From Fimenecus sp045594885 (GTDB lineage Bacteria > Bacillota > Clostridia > Oscillospirales > Acutalibacteraceae), in NCBI GenBank assembly GCA_045594885.1, contig JAZNZJ010000067.1:1-25653 (forward strand): a DNA stretch of 25,653 nt, given 5' to 3'. This document shows positions 1 through 7,404 of this stretch, piece by piece. Made by a program: the position numbers and the translations under genes. The notes beneath the pieces were generated by a model. The model ran no database searches. It was not told the DNA's origin and worked only from the letters and a program-made list of their open reading frames with translations. Position 1 is the stretch's first letter. Each line of letters starts with the position of its first letter.

Positions 1-23
1 ATACAATTCGCCATTTTGGGATA
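1..23 (+). repeat. Possible tail end of a fourth composite-repeat copy
   Basis: The first ten bases, ATACAATTCG, are identical to a stretch inside the third hairpin of the composite repeat (20833-20842 and 12860-12869). The following ATTTTGGGATA resembles the GTTTTTGAGATA of the 20687-20870 copy with one indel. The window edge cuts off the rest, so this could be chance similarity in AT-rich DNA. Confidence 0.3.
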
Positions 24-99
24 CATACTCTATATTTGTGACTAAAGAAATTTTATACTGTGTTGATTTGCTTTTGGAGAGTTGTTCAAAAAACAAACA

Positions 100-130
100 T
101 TAAAACCGACGAAGTGATTCACTCCGTCGG
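100..130 (-). terminator. Intrinsic terminator of the surface-protein gene
   Basis: An 11-bp stem with one mismatch (CCGACGAAGTG against CACTCCGTCGG, 3-base loop) lies about 40 bases beyond the stop of the minus-strand gene ending at 173. On the minus strand it is followed by TTTTA and, a little further on, a run of six T. Bases 24-99 show no other recognisable feature. Confidence 0.75.
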
Positions 131-172
131 CGTATTATAAAATACTATATTATGATTATGTATCGTATAATT

Positions 173-1792
173 TTATTTGTTGTCTTTTTTCTTTTTCATA
201 AGAACAACTACAACAACTGCACCTGCTACAAGTACAAGGATGATACCGATTATTAACCAAACAGAATTTTTGTTATCATCGTTATCATTGTTATTGTCGT
301 CCGCATTGATGTCCTCGTTTTGTTCTGTGGTATTATCAGGAGTGAGATTATCTGTGTTTTCCACATCTGCCGATTCGTCATTATTAGTTGTCGGTTTAGT
401 TGGATTTTTGTCAGGCTTTGCTGTGTCGTCTGCTTTGTTGATGGTTGTCGTTGTTGTGTTATCGGGGACTTCCACAGGCAACTTATAACCACAAACATCA
501 CACTTGCCGTCTTTATTGGAATCAGAATGCTTTTGCTTTTCGCCTACAAGTGAGCCACAATTTTTGTCTGTACAAATCTTCCAATGGTTATCAGGGTCAG
601 TTTGCCATGTTGTGCTTGCTGTATGTACATGGTCTTTTTTTGTAGCGGTCAATGTTACTGACACATTGATGCTACCATCATCAAATGTTTCAACCGTAGC
701 GGTTTTACCATTAATTTTTACTGAAATATTTTTACCGAATTTATATCCATCCTTTGGAAGAAGGGAAATTTTTACAGTATAAGTTTTACCACCCTCAAAG
801 GTTTCAGTTGTACCGGGGCTGATAAAAGAAGTTGAAGATTTGTACCATGCTATACCGTTTTTATAAATTCTTGTGCTTGTACCATTTAATCCGTTGTCAC
901 TGTAATAACCTGTTCCATCGATTTTGTTATAGGCAGGTTTTGCACCTTCTGCCGGAGAAGTAACCGAGAGGTCAAGGCTATTGATTTCTCTTTTGCCGTC
1001 ACCGGGAACAAGATTGCTGAGCGATACCGCAATATGAGTTTCGTCTTTAACTTCAAGTGTCGCAGCAGTGCCATTGATAGTGCATCTGGTGCTTGAACTG
1101 AACTTGTAGCCATCTTTTGCGGTGAGATAATAAGTTACCTTGTATTTTACGCCCTCTTTAAAGGGGTTGTTTACAGTAAGATTTACACCACTACTCTGAT
1201 TGGTCCAAGTAACGCCGTTTGAACAGTTAGAAACTGTACCATATTTTTCGCTGAAGTATTTGCTTGTATCTACCTTAGCAAAGGTTGGGGTTTTACCTAT
1301 AACCGGCTTAACAACTGTTAAATCAACAGAAGAAATGAGGGTTTTAGGTGTTTGAACATCAGATGTCAAGGTGGTTACCACCAAAATACTGCCGTCATCA
1401 TAAGTTTCTACAGTTGCATTTTTACCATTGATTTTTGCTGACACGTTTGCTGCAAATGAAAAATTGCCTTTAGGTAGCAAGTTGATTTTTACAGTATAGG
1501 TTTTACCACCCTCAAAGGTTGCAGTTGTACCGGGGCTGAAATATGATGTGGAACTTTTAAACCAAGCAATACCGTTTTTAAAAATACGAGTAGATGTTCC
1601 TTGCAAACCATTATCGCTGTAATATCCACGACCGTCAATTTTGTCATAGGAAGGCTTTTCACCTTCTTTTGGTGAAGGCACTGTTAGGTCAAGTTGACTG
1701 ATAACTTCTTCTTTGGCAGCGAAAACAGTTGTTGTTGGAATCATACACAACAACATAATTATTGCCAACGTCATACAAATAATTTTTTTCAT
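173..1792 (-). CDS. Membrane-anchored surface protein with three repeated domains
   Basis: The 539-residue protein starts with a signal peptide (MKKIICMTLAIIML, cleavage probably after VFA near residue 25). Three related modules of about 115 residues follow (about 31-150, 151-268 and 269-390), each beginning with a LDLTV/VDLTV strand and containing a KINGK or TINGT core. Modules 1 and 3 are nearly identical, also in DNA, while the middle one has diverged. Next comes a small Cys/His-containing segment (HVHTAS ... CDVCGYK), an Asp/Asn/Thr-rich linker of about 60 residues, one membrane helix and a KKKKDNK tail, so the repeats should face outward. There is a good ribosome site (AAGGAG) before the ATG. 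I do not recognise a function; beta-sandwich modules for binding or display are a guess from the pattern. Confidence 0.85.
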   Translation of the reverse strand: MKKIICMTLAIIMLLCMIPTTTVFAAKEEVISQLDLTVPSPKEGEKPSYDKIDGRGYYSDNGLQGTSTRIFKNGIAWFKSSTSYFSPGTTATFEGGKTYTVKINLLPKGNFSFAANVSAKINGKNATVETYDDGSILVVTTLTSDVQTPKTLISSVDLTVVKPVIGKTPTFAKVDTSKYFSEKYGTVSNCSNGVTWTNQSSGVNLTVNNPFKEGVKYKVTYYLTAKDGYKFSSSTRCTINGTAATLEVKDETHIAVSLSNLVPGDGKREINSLDLSVTSPAEGAKPAYNKIDGTGYYSDNGLNGTSTRIYKNGIAWYKSSTSFISPGTTETFEGGKTYTVKISLLPKDGYKFGKNISVKINGKTATVETFDDGSINVSVTLTATKKDHVHTASTTWQTDPDNHWKICTDKNCGSLVGEKQKHSDSNKDGKCDVCGYKLPVEVPDNTTTTTINKADDTAKPDKNPTKPTTNNDESADVENTDNLTPDNTTEQNEDINADDNNNDNDDNKNSVWLIIGIILVLVAGAVVVVVLMKKKKDNK

Positions 1793-1844
1793 AAAGCATT
1801 TCTCCTTTTTTATTTTTTGAAGAGTAGAGTCCTTCTATTGAAAA

Positions 1845-1873
1845 CTTCAATATTTTGCTATATAATATTGAAG
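1845..1873. promoter_or_regulatory. Perfect 10-bp inverted repeat in a divergent gene region
   Basis: CTTCAATATT and AATATTGAAG are perfect inverted halves separated by 9 bases. They lie in the 210-base region between the divergent surface-protein gene and the membrane LuxR-type gene. A dyad of this form and place is a plausible operator for a dimeric regulator, perhaps one of the local ones. There is no direct evidence of binding. Confidence 0.45.
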
Positions 1874-1910
1874 CACGATATTATTATAATTATACTTACT
1901 TTGATTGTCC

Positions 1911-1927
1911 CCACACTAAAAGTGTGG
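1911..1927. other. 7-bp perfect hairpin upstream of the LuxR-type gene
   Basis: CCACACT and AGTGTGG flank a 3-base AAA loop. On the plus strand it is followed by TTTACGG and a run of six T, so it could be a weak terminator for transcripts arriving from upstream. As DNA it could be a second operator. I cannot decide between these. Confidence 0.4.
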
Positions 1928-1949
1928 TTTACGGTTTTTTCAAAAATTC

Positions 1950-1977
1950 TTGACGAAGTTTGTCGGGTATTTATTAC
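1950..1977 (+). promoter_or_regulatory. Candidate sigma-A promoter for the lipobox LuxR-type gene
   Basis: TTGACG is followed after 16 bases by TATTAC. The predicted start of transcription would be only about 20 bases before the ATG at 2003, leaving a short leader that contains the AGGAG ribosome site at 1992-1996. Confidence 0.4.
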
Positions 1978-2002
1978 TCTTTAACATATTTAGGAGAGCA
2001 AA

Positions 2003-3118
2003 ATGAAAAAGTTTTTTGCAATAATGTTAGTTGTTCTATCATTAATATTTAGTTTAAGCGGATGCACTACCGTTGGCGATAAAAATGCAAGTGTGTCCAT
2101 TATTTATGGCGCTGCTACTATATTGTCATTTGTGCTTTTAATTGGTTGCTTATTTTCGGTTCGTAAAAATAAAATATGGTTTTATGTGCTTTTTTCGTCT
2201 GTATTAGTGGTGAACATCGGATACACTTTGTTATCTGTTTCCTCTGATTTGGAAATGGCTCTTTGGGCAAACCGTATTTCTTATCTTGGCTCGGTATTTT
2301 TACCTTTTTCTATGTTAATGATTATTTTAAATGTGACTAACACTTCATTCAAAAAAGAATTGCCACGGGTTTTATTTGCAATTTCTGTTCTTGTTTTTCT
2401 TGTTGCAGCAAGTCCCGGAATACTGGATATTTACTACAAAGAGGTAACTTTTGAAGTCGTGAATGGCGTGTCTACGCTTGTGAAAGTTTACGGACCATTG
2501 CATCCGCTTTACTTATTCTATCTACTGGGATATTTCTTCGCTATGGTTACGGTTATTATCAGAGCACAGATAAAAAAGACAATTGACACAACTATTCACG
2601 CTGTTATTCTTGCAATAGCGGTATTTGTTAATATCGGTGTATGGTTTATTGAACAGCTTGTAAGTATTGATTTTGAAATGCTTTCAGTTTCATATATTAT
2701 TAGTGAATTGTTTTTACTTGGTGTTCATCTTGTAATGAGTGAAAATCAAAAACTGCGTGAGATAGTCAAACAGGTTGAGTCGGTGCAGAATTATTCTGAA
2801 GAACAAAACGCAGATGTTATGCTTGAAAATCCCATAGAAACCGAAGCAATTACACCGGAGCGTATAGAAGCCTTTATGATTGGCCTTGAAGAAATGACAC
2901 CTACTGAGAAAACAATCTACGAGGCATATATAGCTCGTGCTACTACAAAAGAAATTATGGCAAACTTAAATATTAAGGAAAACACCCTGAAATATCACAA
3001 CCGAAACATTTATAGCAAGCTGGGAGTCTCTTCCCGTAAAGAACTTTTGGAGATTCATAAACACCTTAAATCCGTAAAAGCAAAACTTGGAGAGATAAAC
3101 AGTAATTTTGTCAAATAG
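2003..3118 (+). CDS. Membrane-bound LuxR-type regulator with lipoprotein signal
   Basis: The 371-residue protein begins with a lipoprotein-type signal (lipobox LSGC, Cys21). About seven hydrophobic segments follow between residues 30 and 245 and resemble the N-terminal 7TM region found on some histidine kinases (motifs ALWANRISYLGSVFLPFS and YGPLHPLY). A cytoplasmic linker and a C-terminal LuxR/GerE helix-turn-helix lie at about residues 295-355 (TPTEKTIYEAY, ENTLKYHNRNIYSKLGV). It is a one-component sensor: a membrane domain coupled directly to DNA binding, with no kinase or receiver. It is clearly paralogous to the convergent gene at 3222-4208, which lacks the lipobox extension. AGGAG lies 6 bases before the ATG. 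The signal is unknown; control of the nearby envelope-stress operon is inferred from position. Confidence 0.85.
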   Translation: MKKFFAIMLVVLSLIFSLSGCTTVGDKNASVSIIYGAATILSFVLLIGCLFSVRKNKIWFYVLFSSVLVVNIGYTLLSVSSDLEMALWANRISYLGSVFLPFSMLMIILNVTNTSFKKELPRVLFAISVLVFLVAASPGILDIYYKEVTFEVVNGVSTLVKVYGPLHPLYLFYLLGYFFAMVTVIIRAQIKKTIDTTIHAVILAIAVFVNIGVWFIEQLVSIDFEMLSVSYIISELFLLGVHLVMSENQKLREIVKQVESVQNYSEEQNADVMLENPIETEAITPERIEAFMIGLEEMTPTEKTIYEAYIARATTKEIMANLNIKENTLKYHNRNIYSKLGVSSRKELLEIHKHLKSVKAKLGEINSNFVK

Positions 3119-3157
3119 GTTAGATGAATTTCCTAAATAATCAACTTAATAGGCAAT

Positions 3158-3203
3158 AAAAAAAGCGTTGCAAGAGGGGAGTGATATTCCAAATTGCAAC
3201 GCT
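3158..3203. terminator. Bidirectional terminator; core of the composite repeat
   Basis: AGCGTTGCA and TGCAACGCT form a 9-bp perfect outer stem, extended by a further A-T pair, with a GGGGAG ... TTCC inner arm. It sits between two convergent genes. Read on the minus strand it ends in a run of seven T, a strong terminator for the 3222-4208 gene; on the plus strand it is followed only by TTAATTCTTTT. The same hairpin is the first part of the longer repeats at 12712 and 20687. Confidence 0.75.
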
Positions 3204-3221
3204 TAATTCTTTTATATAGTT

Positions 3222-4208
3222 TTAAAGTAATTCTTTTGCTCTTTCAAACAATTCAGAACGATTGTTGATGTTAAGCTTTTTGAAAATGCTTGATGTATGT
3301 TTTTTGATTGTGCTTTCTGTTACAAAAAGTTCATCGGCAATATCTTTTCGCTTTTTGTTCTGCATAATCAGTTTTAAAACCTCTTTTTCACGTTGAGAAA
3401 GAGAATGGACATCTTCCCAGTTTTCAAAAATAACATCAATCTGATTTTGCTCAAAATACTTGATATTTGCCATTTCTTCATTAGAAACAGTTTGTGCTGT
3501 TTCGGTTTGAATTACAACAGATTCGGAAGAAATTCCTTGAGTATCTGCAAGACCGTAATCCTGTAGAATTCCGTATAGGAATAGTATTAAGCCCTCTGTG
3601 ATTATATAGGATATGGACATAAATTCAAATCCTGCTTTTATGGCATTTTCAATAAGCCAGATTGCAATATTGCCGATAACAACAAATGCAAGAAAAATGG
3701 AGTGTTTAATAGATACTACGGTCTTTTTAACGGCTGTGTATATTATAATTGCAATCATTGCAGAGAAATACGCAAACAGAAAAACCTTATATAATTTATG
3801 TAAAGGACCGTAATCTTTAACAAGTGTACCAACACCATTTATAATTTCAAAAGAAACATTTTTATAATAAATTGGCAACCATCCGCCACTTGAAGCAATG
3901 AAAAGCATTATCATATTGTTGCCGATTAAAATACCCGGCAAACATTTCGGATAAGCGAATCTTGACAGATTCATTATCATCATCAGTACGGAAAAAGGCA
4001 GAAATATGTTTCCAAGGTACGCAATTCTGTTTGCCCATAAAGCAAAATCAAGACTTTTTGCAACGGAGAGAAGAAAATAACCTAAATCACATACTGCTAC
4101 ACAAACAAAAAGAAGCAGCAACCAAACATCACGTTTTCTGTCAACTACAAAATACGCAATAATCATCAAAAGAGAAATAACAAAAATAATACCATAAAGT
4201 GTAGCCAT
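3222..4208 (-). CDS. Membrane-bound LuxR-type regulator, seven-helix sensor domain
   Basis: I start this at the ATG at 4208 (328 residues), because AGGAGG lies 5 bases before it and the stop of the XRE gene is just upstream. The open frame continues further upstream but would overlap that gene. The N-terminal 215 residues hold about seven membrane helices with motifs shared with the 2003-3118 paralogue (FALWANRIAYLGNIFLPFS, YGPLHKLY). The C-terminal 65 residues are a canonical LuxR helix-turn-helix (SQREKEVLKLI, VTESTIKKHTSSIFKKLNI). It is probably a one-component membrane regulator in an operon with the XRE gene, whose stop is one base from this start. The effector is unknown. Confidence 0.88.
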   Translation of the reverse strand: MATLYGIIFVISLLMIIAYFVVDRKRDVWLLLLFVCVAVCDLGYFLLSVAKSLDFALWANRIAYLGNIFLPFSVLMMIMNLSRFAYPKCLPGILIGNNMIMLFIASSGGWLPIYYKNVSFEIINGVGTLVKDYGPLHKLYKVFLFAYFSAMIAIIIYTAVKKTVVSIKHSIFLAFVVIGNIAIWLIENAIKAGFEFMSISYIITEGLILFLYGILQDYGLADTQGISSESVVIQTETAQTVSNEEMANIKYFEQNQIDVIFENWEDVHSLSQREKEVLKLIMQNKKRKDIADELFVTESTIKKHTSSIFKKLNINNRSELFERAKELL

Positions 4209-4209
4209 A

Positions 4210-4434
4210 TTATTCCTCCTTTGTTGATTTAAGTTCAATTCCGTTACGCATACAGAATGAATAGAATTTACCCACCATTGCAAGATGTGGTGTTCTGTTT
4301 TCTCTTTCCCAACGGCTGACAGTTGCATATGAAATGCCGATTTGCTCAGCAAGTTCAGTCTGTGTCAGTTGTAAAAGAACACGAACAGTTTTAACCTGTT
4401 CTGGAAAGTTTAAGTTTTTTATATCAATTTTCAT
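4210..4434 (-). CDS. Small XRE-family DNA-binding protein
   Basis: This 74-residue protein is almost entirely a Cro/CI-type helix-turn-helix: VKTVRVLLQLTQTELAEQIG, then ISYATVSRWERENRTPH. There is no effector domain, so it may act as a plain repressor or as a partner of the membrane regulator encoded directly downstream. It starts 20-30 bases below a strong promoter, with GGAG upstream of the ATG, and is divergent from the zinc-ribbon/SPFH operon. Autoregulation, and control of that operon through the intergenic region, is inferred from the arrangement. Confidence 0.88.
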   Translation of the reverse strand: MKIDIKNLNFPEQVKTVRVLLQLTQTELAEQIGISYATVSRWERENRTPHLAMVGKFYSFCMRNGIELKSTKEE

Positions 4435-4462
4435 AGTTTAACTCCATAACTTTATATATCAT

Positions 4463-4491
4463 AATATAGCATAATTTGAATTTTATGTCAA
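4463..4491 (-). promoter_or_regulatory. Sigma-A promoter of the XRE-LuxR operon
   Basis: On the minus strand, TTGACA (4491-4486) is followed after exactly 17 bases by TATATT (4468-4463). This is close to consensus, and transcription would begin near 4456, about 20 bases before the XRE start codon. Confidence 0.75.
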
Positions 4492-4563
4492 TTTTTGCAT
4501 TAAATTGTTATATATCTTTTCGTTTATGCAATATGTACAAATAGATAGTTTGTTTTTTGACAT

Positions 4564-4614
4564 GGTAGCCCTAAAGGTAGCCTTCTTTTTTAGAAAGTAA
4601 CCTATGGGGCTACT
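4564..4614 (+). promoter_or_regulatory. GTAGCC direct/inverted repeat and hairpin before the operon
   Basis: GGTAGCC occurs at 4564-4570 and again at 4576-4582, and GGGGCTAC at 4606-4613 is the inverted form. The first and third can pair as a 7-bp stem (GTAGCCC/GGGCTAC), with AGGT/ACCT and TTCT/AGAA pairing possible inside. It lies 60-110 bases before the first gene of the operon. It could be a protein operator with three half-sites or a leader RNA structure. A TTGACA at 4557-4562 has no matching -10, and no convincing plus-strand promoter is visible in 4435-4676. Confidence 0.45.
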
Positions 4615-4676
4615 TATTTTATGTATATATAAAGGATAAAATTATATTGTAATATAGTACTAAGGAGGGCTGTGTT

Positions 4677-5015
4677 ATGCTGAAAGCTGTAACAAAAAGA
4701 TTTACTGACAAGTCAACAATAAAGCAGTTTGAGTTTGAGTTCTATTGTGACTGTTGCGGTAAACCGATAAAAACAGACATACACGAATTTGTTTCAGGTT
4801 TCAAAGATAAAAAGTTTTTAAGTAATGATGAACGAGAAGCAAGAGCAATTATTTACGCAAATGACCACGGAAAAGCTTATGAACGTGCAAACAATGAAGT
4901 ACGACTTGAACTTAATAAATGTGAAATTTGCGGAAATATGGTGTGTGAAGAATGCACGGTATATGGGGTGGACCTTCAAGGAGGCCTATGTTGTAAAAAC
5001 TGTGCTGAAAAATAA
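4677..5015 (+). CDS. Small protein with two zinc-binding Cys clusters
   Basis: This is the first gene of the SPFH operon, with ribosome site AGGAGGG seven bases before the ATG. The 112-residue protein has an N-terminal FYCDCCGK cluster at about residues 22-29 and a C-terminal cluster from about residue 82 (CEICGNMVCEECTV, then CCKNC). Together these could form a treble-clef or RING-like zinc site. There are no membrane segments. I cannot assign a family. Its Cys-pair chemistry matches that of the next three larger genes, which suggests a zinc-ribbon adaptor in the same complex. Confidence 0.75.
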   Translation: MLKAVTKRFTDKSTIKQFEFEFYCDCCGKPIKTDIHEFVSGFKDKKFLSNDEREARAIIYANDHGKAYERANNEVRLELNKCEICGNMVCEECTVYGVDLQGGLCCKNCAEK

Positions 5016-5042
5016 AATAGTTAGTTGAAGGGAGAAATAAAT

Positions 5043-6437
5043 ATGGGACTTATTAAAGCAGGCGTAGGAGCACTCGGCGGTGTTCTTGCTGACCAATGGA
5101 AAGAGTTTTTCTATTGTGATTCAATCGACAAGGATGTAATGGTGGTAAAAGGAACGAAGCGTGTAGGCGGACGTTCCTCAAACACAAAAGGAAGCGACAA
5201 TATCATTTCGAATGGTTCAGGCATTGCAGTTGCTGACGGACAATGTATGATTATTGTTGAACAGGGCAAGATTGTTGAAATCTGTGCTGAACCCGGTGAG
5301 TTCACTTATGATGCATCAACTGAGCCAAGTATTTTCTCAGGTAAACTCGGTGACAGCATAAAAGAATCTTTCAGGACAATCGGCAAACGATTTGCTTATG
5401 GTGGGGATACAGGAAAAGACCAAAGAGTTTATTATTTCAACACAAAAGAGCTTGTGGGCAATATGTTTGGTACACCAAACCCTGTTCCGTTCAGAGTTGT
5501 TGACAGAAATATAGGATTAGACATTGATATTTCTGTTCGTTGTAACGGTACATATTCATATAAAATCAGTGACCCAATTTTATTCTACACAAATGTATGT
5601 GGTAATGTTGAAAGAGAATACACAAGAGAAGAAATTGATGCTCAATTAAAGTCAGAGTTTTTAAATGCTTTACAACCTGCATTTGCAAAGATTTCTGATA
5701 TGGGAATCCGTTACAGTGCATTACCCGGTCACACAATGGAACTGTCCGATGCAATGAACGACGTTCTTACTGAAAAATGGGTAAATCTTCGTGGCCTTTC
5801 AGTAGTGTCTGTTGCAATCAATTCGATTACAGCACCTAAAGAAGACGAAGATATGATTAAACAGCTTCAGAGGAATGCTGTTATGCGTGACCCGACAATG
5901 GCTGCTGCAACACTCGTTGGTGCTCAGGCTCAGGCTATGCAGGATGCTGCAAAGAATGAAGCAGGTGCTATGACAGGCTTTATGGGTATGGGTATGGCAA
6001 TGAATGCAGGTGGTGGCATGAATGCACAGAATCTTTTCGCTATGGGACAGCAACAAGCTGTGCAACAAGCACCTGTACAGAATGGCTGGAGTTGTTCTTG
6101 CGGTAATACAGTTTCAGGCAATTTCTGCCCTAACTGCGGTGCAAAGAAGCCTGAACCTAAGCCTGCGGGAGATAGCTGGAAATGCTCCTGCGGTGCAACA
6201 GCTAACGGAAAATTCTGTCCTGAATGCGGTTCACCAAAACCTGCTGATGAAGGCTGGACTTGTTCATGCGGTGCAGTAAATAAAGGAAAATTCTGTCAGA
6301 ATTGCGGTAGTCAGAAACCAGCCGGTGCACCTCTTTATCAATGTGATAAATGTGGTTGGAAACCTGCTGACCCACACAATCCACCAAAATTCTGCCCTGA
6401 ATGTGGCGATATTTTTGATGTAAACGATGCTAAATAA
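5043..6437 (+). CDS. SPFH-domain protein with C-terminal zinc ribbons (YdjI-like)
   Basis: I use the ATG at 5043 (464 residues), since GAAGGGAG sits 7-8 bases before it and the upstream TTG at 5025 falls within that site. The N-terminus is MGLIKAGVGALGG, and residues of about 30-290 match the SPFH (stomatin/prohibitin/flotillin) family of the COG4260/YdjI type, including FFYCDSIDKDVMVVKG and the predicted coiled part after KEDEDMIKQL. A Met/Gly/Ala/Gln-rich linker follows, and then four zinc ribbons from about residue 349 (CSCGN...CPNCG, CSCGA...CPECG, CSCGA...CQNCG, CDKCG...CPECG). In B. subtilis YdjI is recruited by YdjG/YdjH and in turn anchors PspA to the membrane. A scaffold role here is inferred from that. 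The four tandem ribbons make it much longer than YdjI. Confidence 0.88.
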   Translation: MGLIKAGVGALGGVLADQWKEFFYCDSIDKDVMVVKGTKRVGGRSSNTKGSDNIISNGSGIAVADGQCMIIVEQGKIVEICAEPGEFTYDASTEPSIFSGKLGDSIKESFRTIGKRFAYGGDTGKDQRVYYFNTKELVGNMFGTPNPVPFRVVDRNIGLDIDISVRCNGTYSYKISDPILFYTNVCGNVEREYTREEIDAQLKSEFLNALQPAFAKISDMGIRYSALPGHTMELSDAMNDVLTEKWVNLRGLSVVSVAINSITAPKEDEDMIKQLQRNAVMRDPTMAAATLVGAQAQAMQDAAKNEAGAMTGFMGMGMAMNAGGGMNAQNLFAMGQQQAVQQAPVQNGWSCSCGNTVSGNFCPNCGAKKPEPKPAGDSWKCSCGATANGKFCPECGSPKPADEGWTCSCGAVNKGKFCQNCGSQKPAGAPLYQCDKCGWKPADPHNPPKFCPECGDIFDVNDAK

Positions 6438-6456
6438 TTATTAGGAGGAAAATATA

Positions 6457-7401
6457 ATGGGACTTTTTGATAAAAAATATTGTGATATCTGTGGTGAAAA
6501 AATTGGTCTTTTAGGTAATAGAAAACTTGAAGACGGAAATATGTGTAAGGATTGTGCAAAGAAACTTTCACCTTTCTTCAGCGAAAGAAGAAGCTCAACT
6601 GTTGCAGAAATTAAAAATCAACTTGCGTACAGAGAACAGAATAAGCAGATTCTTGCAGGTTTTACACCGATGTTCACCTTTGGTGAGAACGACAAAATCT
6701 ACATAGACCCTATGAAGCAGAGTTTTGTTGTTTCACGTCGTAATCCTGGAAGTTGGAGTGATGAAAACCCTGATGTTATTCCGCTTTCAAGTGTTACAGG
6801 CTGTAACCTTAGAATTGATGAAGACCGTGAAGAAATTTACACGCAGGGTAAAGACGGAGAAAGAGTAAGCTACAATCCGCCGAGATATAAGTTTACTTAT
6901 GATTTCTATATCGATATCAATGTAAACAATCCTTATTTTGACGAAATTACTGCAAGACTCAATGACAGCGACGTTGAGGGTATGGGTACAATGGAATATA
7001 ACCGCTATCAGCAGACTGCACAGCAGGTTATAAACAACCTTACACAAAACGGTAATGCAGGAATGAATAATGGCTTTAATCAACCAATGAATAACGGTTA
7101 CAACCAGCCGATGAATAACGGCTACAATCAACCAATGAACAACGGTTACAATCAGCCTATGAACAACGGCTATAATCAGCCAATGAACAACGGTTACAAT
7201 CAGCCTATGAACAATGGCTATAATCAGCCAATGAACAATGGCTACAATCAGCCAATGAATAATGGTTACAATCAGCAACCGGCTTATGGTCAGCCTGTTC
7301 AAACACAAACACCTGTATCTCAGGCTTGGGTTTGTCCTGCTTGTAATGCTACAAATGAGGGTGGCAGATTCTGTATGGCTTGTGGTACACCACGAGGATA
7401 A
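6457..7401 (+). CDS. DUF4428-like zinc-ribbon protein with NNGYNQPM repeats
   Basis: This 314-residue protein starts 19 bases after the SPFH gene with AGGAGG before the ATG. Residues 1-45 (MGLFDKKYCDICGEKIG, then CKDCAKKLSPFF) look like a DUF4428-type four-Cys domain. Residues of about 60-190 form a mixed domain with strands (KIYIDPMKQSFVVSRR, FTYDFYIDINVN) that may bind lipid or protein. Residues 203-274 are nine copies of an eight-residue Asn/Gln-rich unit, and a final zinc ribbon reads CPACNAT...CMACG. The N-terminal MGLFD is shared with the 9404 gene. It is probably a cytoplasmic, membrane-associated part of the complex; the repeat may act as a flexible or self-associating linker. The catalytic role, if any, is unknown. 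Confidence 0.82.
   Translation: MGLFDKKYCDICGEKIGLLGNRKLEDGNMCKDCAKKLSPFFSERRSSTVAEIKNQLAYREQNKQILAGFTPMFTFGENDKIYIDPMKQSFVVSRRNPGSWSDENPDVIPLSSVTGCNLRIDEDREEIYTQGKDGERVSYNPPRYKFTYDFYIDINVNNPYFDEITARLNDSDVEGMGTMEYNRYQQTAQQVINNLTQNGNAGMNNGFNQPMNNGYNQPMNNGYNQPMNNGYNQPMNNGYNQPMNNGYNQPMNNGYNQPMNNGYNQPMNNGYNQQPAYGQPVQTQTPVSQAWVCPACNATNEGGRFCMACGTPRG
7063..7278 (+). repeat. Nine tandem 24-bp repeats encoding (M)NNGYNQP
   Basis: There are nine units, each starting with ATG AAT/AAC AAT/AAC GG. The first encodes Phe instead of Tyr and the ninth ends in Gln instead of Pro. Units 4-7 alternate in silent bases (GGTTAC...CCT against GGCTAT...CCA), a 48-bp period that suggests expansion by two-unit blocks. 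All units are in frame inside the 6457-7401 gene. Confidence 0.95.
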
Positions 7402-7404
7402 ATA

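Noticed and set aside
4208..4352. Upstream extension of the minus-strand LuxR-type gene by 48 codons
   Set aside because: It would lie inside the XRE gene in another frame, while AGGAGG directly precedes the ATG at 4208.
7063..7278. Regular 24-bp repeats as a CRISPR array
   Set aside because: Units are contiguous without spacers, in frame and vary at silent codon positions, so they are coding repeats.
6787..7308. 173-residue minus-strand reading frame
   Set aside because: It is the antisense shadow of the 24-bp repeats and flanks of the 6457-7401 gene; the repeated composition alone keeps it open.
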